Assembly (NCBI GenBank): GCA_002841375.1
Contig: PGZO01000005.1
Span: 148,269-212,268 of the forward strand
Direction of reading: 5' to 3'
DNA length: 64,000 nucleotides
Source: Firmicutes bacterium HGW-Firmicutes-7
GTDB taxonomy: Bacteria > Bacillota > Clostridia > Lachnospirales > Vallitaleaceae
Each line of letters begins with the position of its first letter. Positions within the stretch are counted from its first letter, which is position 1. Below the pieces are notes generated by a model. The model did not search any database and had not been told where the DNA came from. It saw nothing but the letters and a program-made list of their open reading frames with translations. Positions 44,327 to 53,164 of the stretch are shown piece by piece. The translations under genes and the position numbers were made by a program.

Positions 44327-46294
44327 ATGCGTAGTGAAAATGGAATTGATCATCAAAAGGTAGCGCAACAATCAAGAAGTATTTACATATCTAATTTACC
44401 GATAGAAGAAGCCATTAGTTTATATACTAAGGCGTTATTTCCTACGCTTAATACGGAAGAACCCATTCGAAAAGATTCCATCGTTCGAAAAGTTGAATTA
44501 CTAGCGGTAGATATGGCATTATTTAGAACTACTTCAGAAGCAGTGTTTGCTGAAATATCATCACCACATTATCATTGTTCAGCTATGGACGGTATAGCCG
44601 TTCTTGCAGCTGATACGTATGGAGCTTCTGAAAGGACACCTAAAAGCCTTCAAGAAGGCATTCACTTTCATTATATAAACACAGGAAATCCAATGTTAGA
44701 AAATACAGATAGTGTAATAATGATTGAAGATGTTTCAGAAGTAAGTACTGGGGTTATTCAAATAATTGCACCTGCATATCCATGGCAACATGTTAGGCCT
44801 GTTGGGGAGGACATTGTTCAAGGGGAAATGATCCTACCTTCAAATCATACGATTAGGCCAGTTGATATTGGTGCGCTTTTGTGTGGCGGCGTAGATGTAG
44901 TGAAGGTCTTTGCAAAAACTAAAGTAGGAATATTGCCAACGGGTACAGAAATTGTTCAAAATATTCGTGATCTTACATATGGTAAAATTATTGATTCTAA
45001 TTCAAAGGTATTTGAAGGCTTAATCATTGAGTCTGGTGGATTACCCATAATATATACACCAGCTGAAGATAATAGGCAAATTTTGAAAGAAGCAATCCAA
45101 AAGGGCATTAGAGAAAACGACCTATTAATTATAAATGCTGGATCTTCAGCGGGTTCAAAAGATTTTACTGTAGATATTATTCGTGAGCTAGGCACAGTAG
45201 TAGTCCACGGCGTTGGGTTGAAGCCTGGAAAACCAACAATATTAGGCATTATTAATGGGAAAGGTGTTATTGGGATTCCAGGTTATCCTGTATCTGCCTA
45301 TTTTGCTTTCGATACGTTTGTGAAGCCAATTCTTGAATTGTATTCAGGGCTAAAAAGTGAAACAAATTATATTGATGCAATTTTATCCCAAAGAGTCGTA
45401 TCTTCCTTTAAGCATCAAGAGCTTGTAAGAGTAACCCTTGGAGAAGTGAAGGGGTTACTTGTCGCAACACCTTTAAATAGAGGTGCGGGCGCAACGATGA
45501 GCTTAGTACGTGCCGATGGGGTTCTATCCATCCCCAGATTGTCAGAAGGCATTGAAGGTGGAGAAAAAGTTAGAATTGCGCTATTGAAAAAGTTAGATGA
45601 AATTGTGAATAGATTGGTTTTAATTGGTAGTCATGATTTGATTTTAGATTTGATCGCTGATCAGATGCCACTTACTTCTGGTCATGTAGGTAGCTTGGGT
45701 GGTATCATGTCGATGAAGCGTTCGGAATGCCACATATCTCCCATTCATTTAATTGATGAAAAATTAGGAACGTATAATGTTTCCTATATAAAAAAATATT
45801 TCCCTTCAAATTCGATGGCAATTATTAAAGGTGTAAAAAGGCTTCAAGGCTTAATGGTTCAAAAAAGTAATCCGAAGAATATTCAAGGCTTTAATGATTT
45901 GATAAGGGAAGATGTATCCTACGTTAATCGACAACGGGGTTCAGGAACAAGAATGTTACTTGACTACGAGCTTAAAAAACTACAATTAGACGCAGATAAA
46001 ATTATAGGTTACAATAGAGAAATGACGACACATATGACTGTTGCGGTAACGGTTAAATCTGGAGGAGCAGATACTGGACTGGGGGTATTTTCAAGTGCAA
46101 AAGCGATGGAACTAGATTTTATACCTGTTGGTTATGAAGAATATGACTTTTTAGTTCCTGTAGCATACCTTCGCGATAGCCGGGTTTTAAGATTTATTGA
46201 AATATTAAAGTCAGAAATCTTTAGAGACAAATTAAACGTAATCGGAGGGTATGAATTAGATCATCCTGGTGAAATATTGGAGGTGGGTAATTGA
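44327..46294 (+). CDS. MoeA fused to a substrate-binding-like (PBP) domain
   Basis: The 655-residue protein has a MoeA part of about 420 residues (SAMDGIAVLA, NAGSSAGSKDFTVDI, GVGLKPGKPTILG, GIPGYPVSAY) and a C-terminal PBP-like domain (VLIGSHDLILDLIAD, RQRGSGTRMLLDYELKK, AVKSGGADTGLGV is partly seen). This combination is known in anaerobic bacteria and archaea next to moeA. Two MoeA proteins may separate Mo from W insertion. GGAGGTGG lies before the ATG. Confidence 0.85.
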   Translation: MRSENGIDHQKVAQQSRSIYISNLPIEEAISLYTKALFPTLNTEEPIRKDSIVRKVELLAVDMALFRTTSEAVFAEISSPHYHCSAMDGIAVLAADTYGASERTPKSLQEGIHFHYINTGNPMLENTDSVIMIEDVSEVSTGVIQIIAPAYPWQHVRPVGEDIVQGEMILPSNHTIRPVDIGALLCGGVDVVKVFAKTKVGILPTGTEIVQNIRDLTYGKIIDSNSKVFEGLIIESGGLPIIYTPAEDNRQILKEAIQKGIRENDLLIINAGSSAGSKDFTVDIIRELGTVVVHGVGLKPGKPTILGIINGKGVIGIPGYPVSAYFAFDTFVKPILELYSGLKSETNYIDAILSQRVVSSFKHQELVRVTLGEVKGLLVATPLNRGAGATMSLVRADGVLSIPRLSEGIEGGEKVRIALLKKLDEIVNRLVLIGSHDLILDLIADQMPLTSGHVGSLGGIMSMKRSECHISPIHLIDEKLGTYNVSYIKKYFPSNSMAIIKGVKRLQGLMVQKSNPKNIQGFNDLIREDVSYVNRQRGSGTRMLLDYELKKLQLDADKIIGYNREMTTHMTVAVTVKSGGADTGLGVFSSAKAMELDFIPVGYEEYDFLVPVAYLRDSRVLRFIEILKSEIFRDKLNVIGGYELDHPGEILEVGN

Positions 46295-46295
46295 T

Positions 46296-47252
46296 ATGAA
46301 AGATTCCTATGGTAGAGAAGTAAATTATTTGCGATTATCCATTACAGACAGATGTAATTTAAGGTGTAAATATTGTATGCCAGAAGGTGGTATAGAAAAA
46401 CTTGAGCATGACGCTATTTTGTCCTTGGAGGAAATTGATGAAATTGTAGGTGAATTTGTAGAATTGGGCATTAACAAAGTTCGACTTACAGGTGGGGAAC
46501 CTCTTGTTAGAAATGGAATTATCTCACTAATTGAGAAAATTAGTCGTCATTCTGGTATTACTGATTTAGCATTAACAACGAACGGGATTCATTTAAAGGC
46601 AATGGCAAAGGATTTGAAAAACGCAGGATTAACACGGATAAATGTTAGCCTAGATTCCTTAAATGATAAAAAATATGCTACCATGACGAGGGGCGGTAAA
46701 TTACAGGATGTCCTTGAAGGTATTGAAATGGCCAAGAAAGTTGGATTAACGCCAATTAAGTTGAACGTGGTACTAATTGGCGGCTTTAACGATGATGAAG
46801 TAGAGAACTTTGTAGCATTAACAAAAGATGAATCAATTGATGTCAGGTTTATTGAATTAATGCCAATAGGTGAAGTAGCTAGTTGGTCGTTACATAATTT
46901 TTTATCCAATGACTATGTTCTAAAAAAAGTACCTAGTTTAAGGAAAATAACTGCTTCAGAACCTGCATCACCAGCGGCATACTATCAGTTACCAGGTGGA
47001 AAGGGTAGGGTTGGTCTAATAAGTCCGATTTCATGTAAATTTTGTGATACTTGTAATAGGATAAGACTTACCTCAGAAGGTCAATTAAAATACTGCTTAC
47101 ACTCAAATGAAGAATTTGATTTGCGTACGGTTTTAAGAAACAAAGGTTCCTTAAGAGAAATAATTGAACATTCAATTTCACAGAAACCACTTGAGCACTC
47201 AATTGAAGAAGGTAATTTTGTTTCGAAAAATATGGTCCAAGTAGGTGGATAA
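46296..47252 (+). CDS. moaA: GTP 3',8-cyclase
   Basis: The 318-residue radical SAM enzyme has C20xxxC24xxC27 ([15 protein letters not shown]) for the SAM cluster and the second cluster motif [13 protein letters not shown] with a later KYC. The C-terminal Gly-Gly needed for catalysis is present. It makes 3',8-cH2GTP, the first step of pterin cofactor synthesis. GGAGGTGGG lies upstream of the ATG at 46296. Confidence 0.95.
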   Translation: MKDSYGREVNYLRLSITDRCNLRCKYCMPEGGIEKLEHDAILSLEEIDEIVGEFVELGINKVRLTGGEPLVRNGIISLIEKISRHSGITDLALTTNGIHLKAMAKDLKNAGLTRINVSLDSLNDKKYATMTRGGKLQDVLEGIEMAKKVGLTPIKLNVVLIGGFNDDEVENFVALTKDESIDVRFIELMPIGEVASWSLHNFLSNDYVLKKVPSLRKITASEPASPAAYYQLPGGKGRVGLISPISCKFCDTCNRIRLTSEGQLKYCLHSNEEFDLRTVLRNKGSLREIIEHSISQKPLEHSIEEGNFVSKNMVQVGG

Positions 47253-47269
47253 CTATTGGAGGTATTATA

Positions 47270-47743
47270 ATGTCATTTACTCATTTTAATGATGATGGAA
47301 GAGCCTATATGGTCGAAGTTACAGGAAAAGAAGATACTTCAAGAACAGCAGTAGCTTACGGTACAATATATATGAAACCAGAAACAATAGAAGCGATTAA
47401 ACAGGAACGTATTAAAAAAGGAGATGTCCTTTGTGTTTCGCAAGTTGCGGGTATTATGGGCGCTAAAAAAACAAGTGAAATCATTCCTATGTGTCATCCA
47501 TTAATGCTTACGGGTGTAGACCTTCACTTTAAAGTTGAGAAGAATTATATTCAGATTGAAGCAGAAGTTACGACCATAGGAAAGACAGGTGTTGAAATGG
47601 AAGCTTTAACTGCCGTTTCAATTGCTACTTTAACAATTTATGATATGTGTAAAGCGATTGACAAGGAAATGGTCATTGGGGATATTAAGTTGATGAAAAA
47701 AACAGGTGGAAAATCAGGAGACTATTTGAAGGAGGACTGTTAA
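47270..47743 (+). CDS. moaC: Cyclic pyranopterin monophosphate synthase
   Basis: The 157-residue protein has the MoaC motifs [17 protein letters not shown] and [27 protein letters not shown]. It converts the MoaA product to cyclic pyranopterin monophosphate. It starts 17 bases after moaA and its stop abuts the ATG of the MOSC gene. Confidence 0.95.
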   Translation: MSFTHFNDDGRAYMVEVTGKEDTSRTAVAYGTIYMKPETIEAIKQERIKKGDVLCVSQVAGIMGAKKTSEIIPMCHPLMLTGVDLHFKVEKNYIQIEAEVTTIGKTGVEMEALTAVSIATLTIYDMCKAIDKEMVIGDIKLMKKTGGKSGDYLKEDC

Positions 47744-48199
47744 ATGAGTGGAGCTATAGGAAAGGTAATTGCAGTTAATATAAGTGAAAAAAAAGGTGTT
47801 ATTAAGGAGTCTATTCCACAAGGATATTTTCAAGAGGATCATGGCTTAGTTGGAGATGCCCATGCTGGAAAATGGCATAGACAAGTTAGTCTATTAGCTC
47901 AAGAAAGCATAGATAAAATGACCAATATAGGCATTGAAGGTTTATGTAGTGGAAAATTTGCAGAAAACATAACAACAGAAGGGTTGATACTCCATGAACT
48001 TAAGGTTGGAACAAGGTTGAAAATTGGAGATACAATTCAAGAGGTTTCTCAAATAGGCAAGGAATGTCATAGTGGATGTGCAATTAAAGTGCAAGTAGGG
48101 CAATGTATTATGCCTAAAGAAGGTATTTTTACTCGGGTTATTAAAAGTGGAGACATTAAGGTTGGAGATTCTATTATTTCAGTAGAAGCAATTGATTGA
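47744..48199 (+). CDS. MOSC-domain protein
   Basis: The 151-residue protein has the MOSC pattern EDHGLVGDAHAGKWHRQVSLL, then FAENITTEGL and the conserved QIGKECHSGC with a reactive cysteine. Stand-alone MOSC proteins near moaC probably deliver sulfur or a metal-cofactor intermediate. The promoter and riboswitch of the next gene begin at its 3' end. Confidence 0.87.
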   Translation: MSGAIGKVIAVNISEKKGVIKESIPQGYFQEDHGLVGDAHAGKWHRQVSLLAQESIDKMTNIGIEGLCSGKFAENITTEGLILHELKVGTRLKIGDTIQEVSQIGKECHSGCAIKVQVGQCIMPKEGIFTRVIKSGDIKVGDSIISVEAID

Positions 48200-48225
48200 A
48201 GATAAAGATTATGATAAAATATAGA
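48196..48225 (+). promoter_or_regulatory. Possible promoter of the riboswitch-controlled gene
   Basis: TTGAAG (48196-48201), 18 bases, TATAGA (48220-48225), overlapping the end of the MOSC gene. Transcription would begin just before the aptamer. Confidence 0.45.
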
Positions 48226-48238
48226 GTATAAACAAGTG

Positions 48239-48338
48239 AATACCATATCCGAGTTAATCGTTCTAAAGTCGAAGACCATGAACATTAACCAATGGGTTTT
48301 ACAGGAAACTGTGGAGCCTCCCGAATTTGGAAAGGATT
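48239..48338 (+). ncRNA. Moco/Tuco-family riboswitch aptamer
   Basis: The leader contains TTAACCAATGGG, a GGAAAC turn and GCCTCCCGAATTTGGAAAGG. These match the conserved 3' half of the molybdenum-cofactor RNA (E. coli moaA leader ends GCCUCCCGUAUCUGGAAAGG). AATACC (48239-48244) can pair with GGATT (48334-48338) as the closing stem. The location before a tungsten oxidoreductase gene, behind moaC-MOSC, fits. Whether it senses Mo or W cofactor is not decided by the sequence. Confidence 0.82.
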
Positions 48339-48340
48339 GG

Positions 48341-48361
48341 AAATAAATGGACCATTTATTT
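48341..48361 (+). promoter_or_regulatory. A/U hairpin in the riboswitch expression platform
   Basis: AAATAAATG and CATTTATTT form a perfect 9-bp stem with a GAC loop directly after the aptamer. Confidence 0.5.
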
Positions 48362-48377
48362 TTAACTACAGTAACCT

Positions 48378-48418
48378 GCAATAACCTTTTGGTATATTGC
48401 GCCAAATTGAAAGGAGGC
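48378..48418 (+). promoter_or_regulatory. Expression platform: SD hairpin region with anti-aptamer strand
   Basis: GCAATAACC pairs with GGTATATTGC (48378-48400). Then CCAAATT (48402-48408) and GGAGGC (48413-48418, containing the Shine-Dalgarno) are exact complements of AATTTGG (48324-48330) and GCCTCC (48316-48321) in the aptamer core, in the antiparallel order needed for one long helix. Confidence 0.7.
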
Positions 48419-48425
48419 TATTTTT

Positions 48426-50216
48426 ATGTTCGGTTATCAAGGTAAGATTTTAAGAATTGATCTATCTACAGGTACTACAAAAATTGAGGCGTTAGATGAA
48501 GCGTTAGCCAAAAAGTACATAGGAGGTAGAGGATTAGGTACAAAAATTTATGCAGATGAGGTATCACCAGAAATCGATGCTTTAAGTGCAGAAAACAAAA
48601 TATTATTTGTGACAGGTCCTTTGACTGGAACGAAAACACCAACAGGAGGAAGATATATGGTAGTAACCAAATCTCCTCTTACAGGCACAATTGCTTCCTC
48701 TAACTCAGGTGGATATTGGGGGCCAGAACTAAAATTTGCTGGTTATGACCTTATCATAGCTGAAGGAAAGGCAGATAAGCCAGTTTATATCATGATTGAA
48801 GATGATAAAATTGAAATAAGAGATGCTAGCCATTTATGGGGTAAGGTTGTGTCAGAAACAACGAAAATTCTAGAAGGAGAAACACCAGAAAAGTCTAGAG
48901 TCCTAACAATTGGCCCTGCAGGTGAAAAGTTATCGAAAATGGCATCTGTTATGAATGATTTATCTCGAGCAGCTGGTCGTTCAGGAGTTGGTGCTGTTAT
49001 GGGTTCAAAAAACCTTAAAGCTATAGTTGTTAGAGGCACAGGAACGGTTCCAGTAGCAAGTGAAGAAGCACTTAAACAAGTCGTTAAAGAATGTACGATA
49101 AAGATTAAAGAAAATGGTGTTACTGGTCAAGGTTTACCTGCATATGGAACTGCGGTTCTTGTTAATATTATTAATGAAAATGGTGTTTTCCCAACCAATA
49201 ATTTTCAAACCTCACAATTTTCTAAAGCAGAAGAAACGAGTGGTGAATTATTAGCAGAAAAATACTTAGTGAAAAAAGATCCTTGTTATAGATGTCCGAT
49301 TGCATGTGGACGTTACTGTAAAGTAGATGATATTGAAGGTGGTGGACCAGAATACGAAACCATTTGGGCTTTTGGCGGAGATTGCGGTGTATCAGATATG
49401 GGTTCAGTTATTAAGGCAAATTATTGGTGTAATGAAATGGGTCTAGATACAATATCTACAGGTGCAACGATTGCAGCGGCGATGGAATTATATCAAAAGG
49501 GATATATAAAAGATGAAGATTTAAATGGACTTTCTTTAGAATTTGGTAATGCTGATGCAGTAGTAGCATGGACTAAACTCATAGGTATGAGAGAAGGCTT
49601 TGGTGATAGGATGGCTGATGGATCTTATAGATTAACGGATAGCTATGGTGTACCTGAGCTATCCATGTCAGTAAAAAAACAAGAGCTACCAGCATACGAT
49701 CCAAGAGGTATTCAAGGGCAAGGCTTACAATATGCAACTTCTAATCGTGGTGGTTGTCATGTTAGAGGTTACTTGATTTCTCCAGAGATTCTTGGCTTAC
49801 CAGAGAAATTAGACCGTTTTTCTCTTGAAGGAAAAGCAGGTTGGGTAAAAATATTCCAAGACCTTACTGCATTTATAGATGCATCTGGCTTATGTTTATT
49901 TACTTCCTTTGCTATGGGTGGCGGAGATTATGCTTCAATGATTAATGCAGTTATTGGAACAGATTGGACTGCTGAAGATATATTAATGGCAGGAGAAAGA
50001 ATATGGAACATTGAAAGATTATATAATCTTGAAGCAGGTATTGATCCATCTCAAGATACATTGCCTAGTAGATTGTTGAAAGATCCTATTGTGGCAGGTC
50101 CTTCAGAAGGAAACGTGGCAAGATTATCAGAATTATTGCCAGAATATTATTCCCTTCGTGGTTGGGGAAGTGACGGCATTCCTACACAAGAAAGAAAGAC
50201 TTTGTTAGGAGTTTAA
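48426..50216 (+). CDS. aor: Tungsten-dependent aldehyde:ferredoxin oxidoreductase
   Basis: The 596-residue enzyme has YQGKILRIDLSTG at the N-terminus, the pterin-binding domain (GGRGLGTKIYADEVSP, FVTGPLTGTKTPTGGRYMVVTKSPLTG) and the cluster ligands C287xxC290xxxC294 plus C490. This length and pattern are typical of the AOR family, which oxidises aldehydes to acids with ferredoxin as acceptor and uses a tungsto-bispterin cofactor. AAGGAGG at 48411-48417 precedes the ATG and is part of the switch. A terminator follows. Confidence 0.93.
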   Translation: MFGYQGKILRIDLSTGTTKIEALDEALAKKYIGGRGLGTKIYADEVSPEIDALSAENKILFVTGPLTGTKTPTGGRYMVVTKSPLTGTIASSNSGGYWGPELKFAGYDLIIAEGKADKPVYIMIEDDKIEIRDASHLWGKVVSETTKILEGETPEKSRVLTIGPAGEKLSKMASVMNDLSRAAGRSGVGAVMGSKNLKAIVVRGTGTVPVASEEALKQVVKECTIKIKENGVTGQGLPAYGTAVLVNIINENGVFPTNNFQTSQFSKAEETSGELLAEKYLVKKDPCYRCPIACGRYCKVDDIEGGGPEYETIWAFGGDCGVSDMGSVIKANYWCNEMGLDTISTGATIAAAMELYQKGYIKDEDLNGLSLEFGNADAVVAWTKLIGMREGFGDRMADGSYRLTDSYGVPELSMSVKKQELPAYDPRGIQGQGLQYATSNRGGCHVRGYLISPEILGLPEKLDRFSLEGKAGWVKIFQDLTAFIDASGLCLFTSFAMGGGDYASMINAVIGTDWTAEDILMAGERIWNIERLYNLEAGIDPSQDTLPSRLLKDPIVAGPSEGNVARLSELLPEYYSLRGWGSDGIPTQERKTLLGV

Positions 50217-50234
50217 GTTAAGGATATATCATAT

Positions 50235-50256
50235 AAGGGCTTCGAAAGAAGCCCTT
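50235..50256 (+). terminator. Rho-independent terminator of aor
   Basis: AAGGGCTTC and GAAGCCCTT flank a GAAA loop, followed by ATTGTTT. Confidence 0.85.
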
Positions 50257-50363
50257 ATTGTTTCTCAAGAGCTATAATTTTCAGCATAATGAATTGGAAA
50301 AGTGGCATATATGTAGGAAGTATTGTAGCTGCGAACTTTCTTGATTAGGAAAGGAGGCTTATA

Positions 50364-51404
50364 ATGTCTATTGAAAAGATTTATTTAGAGCTTACAAATA
50401 GGTGCAATTTAAATTGCGCCATGTGTTATAGAAAAGCATGGGATTATGAAACGAAGGATATGGAAAGGTTCGTATTAGAAAAATGTCTTAAAGAAATTAG
50501 CGAGATGAATCATGTCAAGGAGGTAGTCCTCGGAGGTATAGGAGAGCCAACCTACTGTGAAGAAATTGAGCAGGTGATGAGAACGTTAAAAGATAAATAT
50601 TTGACATTAACGACGAATGGGACAATTATGCATCAATCTATGCTTGAAGATATTGTAGATTGTGTTGACCATTTGGTTGTATCAATTGATGGAAATCATG
50701 AAGTGTTTTTCTCTATTCGCCAATTTTCATTAAATGAGATCATACATAATATTAAGGCGTTAAATGATCTAAAAAAAGCAAAAGCAAGTAAAACGCCAAC
50801 TATTTCAATACAGATGGTGCTTTCAGCTAATAATCAAGATCAAATGCATGAAATTATTGATATAGCTGAAATAATGGAAGCTTCACAGGTGATTTTTTCA
50901 AACATTCTTCCTGCAACTTTGGAAGATAGTCAGCTAGTTCTTTATGAAAAATATGAGAATGTTGAGGTGGCGAATCTTTTTAAACCAATACGAAACTATG
51001 CTTTTAGAAAAGGAATAGAGGTTAAGCTACCAGCCTATCAATTAAAGACAGAAAGAAGATGCAGGTTCATCGAGGATCAAACACTGGTGATTACTGCTTC
51101 TGGCGATATTTCGCCATGCTATCGCTTTTCACATAACGGTTCTGAGGTTGTATTTGGTAGAAAAAAAGAAGTAATGGCCCATTCGTTTGGTAATGTTAAA
51201 GAAAACTCACTACAAGAAATATGGGAAAGTCCTTCATATGAGATGTTTCGATCAACAGTATATAACAATCATTATCCTTCATGTATTGACTGTGATTTAG
51301 TGGATGGATGTGACATGGTTCGTTCCACAACTGCAGATTGTTATGGGGTATCGCCTTCTTGCGCTGACTGCTTATGGTCACGGAAGATCATATATTGTGT
51401 TTAA
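50364..51404 (+). CDS. Radical SAM protein, probable tungsten-oxidoreductase maturase
   Basis: The 346-residue enzyme has C14xxxC18xxC21 (NRCNLNCAMCYRKA) for the SAM cluster and a C-terminal cluster-type region with many cysteines (CIDCDLVDGCDM, ADCYGVSPSCADC). GGIGEPT follows the core strand. It lies directly after aor, like the family described as the tungsten cofactor oxidoreductase radical SAM maturase. The chemistry it performs on AOR or its cofactor is not known. Confidence 0.85.
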   Translation: MSIEKIYLELTNRCNLNCAMCYRKAWDYETKDMERFVLEKCLKEISEMNHVKEVVLGGIGEPTYCEEIEQVMRTLKDKYLTLTTNGTIMHQSMLEDIVDCVDHLVVSIDGNHEVFFSIRQFSLNEIIHNIKALNDLKKAKASKTPTISIQMVLSANNQDQMHEIIDIAEIMEASQVIFSNILPATLEDSQLVLYEKYENVEVANLFKPIRNYAFRKGIEVKLPAYQLKTERRCRFIEDQTLVITASGDISPCYRFSHNGSEVVFGRKKEVMAHSFGNVKENSLQEIWESPSYEMFRSTVYNNHYPSCIDCDLVDGCDMVRSTTADCYGVSPSCADCLWSRKIIYCV

Positions 51405-51407
51405 ACT

Positions 51408-51458
51408 AATGAAGGAAGTCCCACACTTCTTTAAGTAGGGTAACTTACTTCTGAAATT
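51408..51458 (+). repeat. Repeat family copy C (5' hairpin part)
   Basis: GAAGGAAGTCCCACACTTC...AAGTAGGGTAACTTACTTC matches the first hairpin of copies B and D. It sits between the maturase stop and the MoaD-like gene, next to its GGGAGG ribosome site. Confidence 0.6.
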
Positions 51459-51474
51459 AGCGGGAGGTTTATCT

Positions 51475-51699
51475 ATGCAAATTAAAGTTAGATTATTTGC
51501 TACACTTAGGGAAGGACGTGGCAAAGAAATGTTTTTAGAATTGGAAGAAGGCCAGATGCCGCAAGATATTATTGAGAAGCTCCAAATTCCAGTGGAGGAT
51601 GTTGCAATATTATTAATCAATGGTCGTGATGGACAGCTGAATACAAAACTTATATCCACAGATGTTGTATCCATATTCCCACCAGTCGGAGGAGGTTGA
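51475..51699 (+). CDS. MoaD/ThiS-family ubiquitin-like sulfur carrier
   Basis: The 74-residue protein begins QIKVRLFATLREGRGKE and ends PPVGGG, the C-terminal Gly-Gly that is thiocarboxylated in MoaD. It would give sulfur for the dithiolene of the pterin cofactor. No MoaE is encoded in the window. GGGAGG precedes the ATG. Confidence 0.87.
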   Translation: MQIKVRLFATLREGRGKEMFLELEEGQMPQDIIEKLQIPVEDVAILLINGRDGQLNTKLISTDVVSIFPPVGGG

Positions 51700-51750
51700 T
51701 TCGTACGTTATACACGAAATAGATCAACAAAAGGCTTATGGGAGAAACGT

Positions 51751-52014
51751 ATGATAATAGAAGAGAAGTTTTTAGAAATGAGAGGCATGAGAAGGCAAGA
51801 GATTATTGATTATTTCATAAGCTTAGATTTTTTAGCATGCGATTTATCAACATTTGTAGGAGAACATCTTAGAATTGAGGTAGGAGAAGAAGTCTTTGTG
51901 AAAATGGGATCTCTTAGTATTCCTGCAACGAGCATTAAATTTAGCGGAGAGAAAGATGTTGTTGAAAAGGTTTTGTATTGGTTCAGATTAAGATTTTTAA
52001 CTGCAGGTGGATGA
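51751..52014 (+). CDS. Small protein ending in Gly-Gly, next to the MoaD-like gene
   Basis: The 87-residue protein has an N-terminal helix (RRQEIIDYFISL), and the C-terminus ends with FRLRFLTAGG, a Gly-Gly tail. It may be related to the MoaD-related C-terminal domain family, which is fused to or neighbours MoaD in some organisms. The homology is not certain. It follows the MoaD-like gene by 51 bases and precedes a big terminator-like hairpin. Confidence 0.65.
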   Translation: MIIEEKFLEMRGMRRQEIIDYFISLDFLACDLSTFVGEHLRIEVGEEVFVKMGSLSIPATSIKFSGEKDVVEKVLYWFRLRFLTAGG

Positions 52015-52021
52015 TAAGAAA

Positions 52022-52098
52022 AAGAGGTAAACTGTACCATGTAGGTTAGACACAGAAAAAGAGGTCGTGTTTAGCTTACAGGGTGAAGTTTACCTTTT
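52022..52098 (+). terminator. Large two-stem hairpin at the end of the tungsten locus
   Basis: An outer stem (52022-52033 with 52087-52098) and an inner stem of 14 pairs (TGTAGGTTAGACAC with GTGTTTAGCTTACA, three G-U pairs) enclose a 13-base loop. A T-rich stretch follows. It probably ends the tungsten operon but is much larger than a usual terminator. Confidence 0.65.
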
Positions 52099-52104
52099 GT
52101 GGTG

Positions 52105-52152
52105 TTTTTGAACCGATTATGTATGTGTTTTTTTGAACTGATTATGTATGTG
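52105..52152 (+). repeat. Two 23-bp tandem repeats
   Basis: TTTTTGAAC(C/T)GATTATGTATGTG occurs twice with one difference (52105-52127 and 52130-52152), followed by an AAACGGGGTCAG segment of the type seen near REP/RAYT sequences. Confidence 0.75.
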
Positions 52153-52199
52153 TAAACGGGGTCAGTATTTTTATTAGATATTGGTTCTGGCAACTCGAC

Positions 52200-52283
52200 A
52201 TGGGGTTAGTTCTATCCCATCATTGGCCGTCCATGTCCAAATGATAGGAACGCTCGCTCCTGCACGCTTAGAACTAACCCCAT
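52200..52283. repeat. 84-bp palindromic element (MITE or REP-like)
   Basis: Perfect 15-bp terminal inverted repeats ATGGGGTTAGTTCTA (52200-52214) and its complement (52269-52283) flank a second internal inverted repeat ATCATTGG/CCAAATGAT. No transposase gene is near. The remaining DNA to 52422 shows nothing that I recognise. Confidence 0.75.
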
Positions 52284-52422
52284 ATCAAATTGCTAGATGG
52301 CTATAGCAAGTATTTCATAAAAATACTTCGCCATTGATTAAAAAACCCAAGACGTTGCACGCTACCTTAAAACTAACAGTTCAGAGGGTTATTCGCGTCA
52401 AAGCTTGCGATACATAGTTTTT

Positions 52423-53058
52423 TTAGTATCCTAATGTCTCCCCAACGAGGATTACTTTAATACGTTTAGGGATTCTTGAAAATCTAGTTGTAACAATTTG
52501 GCAACATAGGCACTCATCCTGTAAACAATCATTACATTTGCCTGTTTTTGAACAAGGCGTGTCGCTATTAATTCTTAGTGCATTTGGTGGTGTAGCAAAA
52601 TTTCTAATTCGAGCAACAGCCCCTTGCTCGTCAGGGACAATTTTATTCATTCCTGCAATTATTATAACATTTTTTGGCCCATAAATTAACGCAGCAACTC
52701 GATTACCGTTACCGTCTATATTAACAAGCTCACCATTTAAGGTTATTGCATTCGCGCTCATTAAATAATAGTCAACATCAAAGGCTTTAAGATAGATTTC
52801 TCTAACTTCTTCGGGCGATTTGGCTTCTTTTCTGTCAATAAGCGTGTAGTTATGCTTCTTAAGCTCGTCTAATAGGCCTATTTCAGTAATTGTTACTGAA
52901 CCTCCCCAGGATATGACACTAGGGCTATCCATTAGCTCAATTGCTAAATTCTTTGCCTCCTCAGAGGTGCTACAATAAAAGCCAGGCATATTTCTTTGTG
53001 CAAGTTTCTTAATAATTCCCTCTGCCTGAATTTGGTAAAAATCTTTTTTAGGTGTCAT
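52423..53058 (-). CDS. LUD-domain (lactate utilization-like) protein
   Basis: The 211-residue protein has the LUD pattern VISWGGSVTITEIGLLDEL, then YYLMSANAIT, DGNGNRVAALIYGPKNVIIIAGMNKIV, and a C-terminal Cys cluster CSKTGKCNDCLQDECLCC. LUD proteins act in lactate oxidation (LutB/LutC), but single genes such as this have no known reaction. The ATG at 53058 follows AAAGGAG. It lies between repeats. Confidence 0.82.
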   Translation of the reverse strand: MTPKKDFYQIQAEGIIKKLAQRNMPGFYCSTSEEAKNLAIELMDSPSVISWGGSVTITEIGLLDELKKHNYTLIDRKEAKSPEEVREIYLKAFDVDYYLMSANAITLNGELVNIDGNGNRVAALIYGPKNVIIIAGMNKIVPDEQGAVARIRNFATPPNALRINSDTPCSKTGKCNDCLQDECLCCQIVTTRFSRIPKRIKVILVGETLGY

Positions 53059-53164
53059 GAAAATTCTCCTTTCTAAAACCAATTTCTTTAATTACTATTA
53101 TATAAGTAATAGCCAAGCAAGTAAATATATTTGTTCAAATTACTTGTTTGTGCTATAATTTAAC

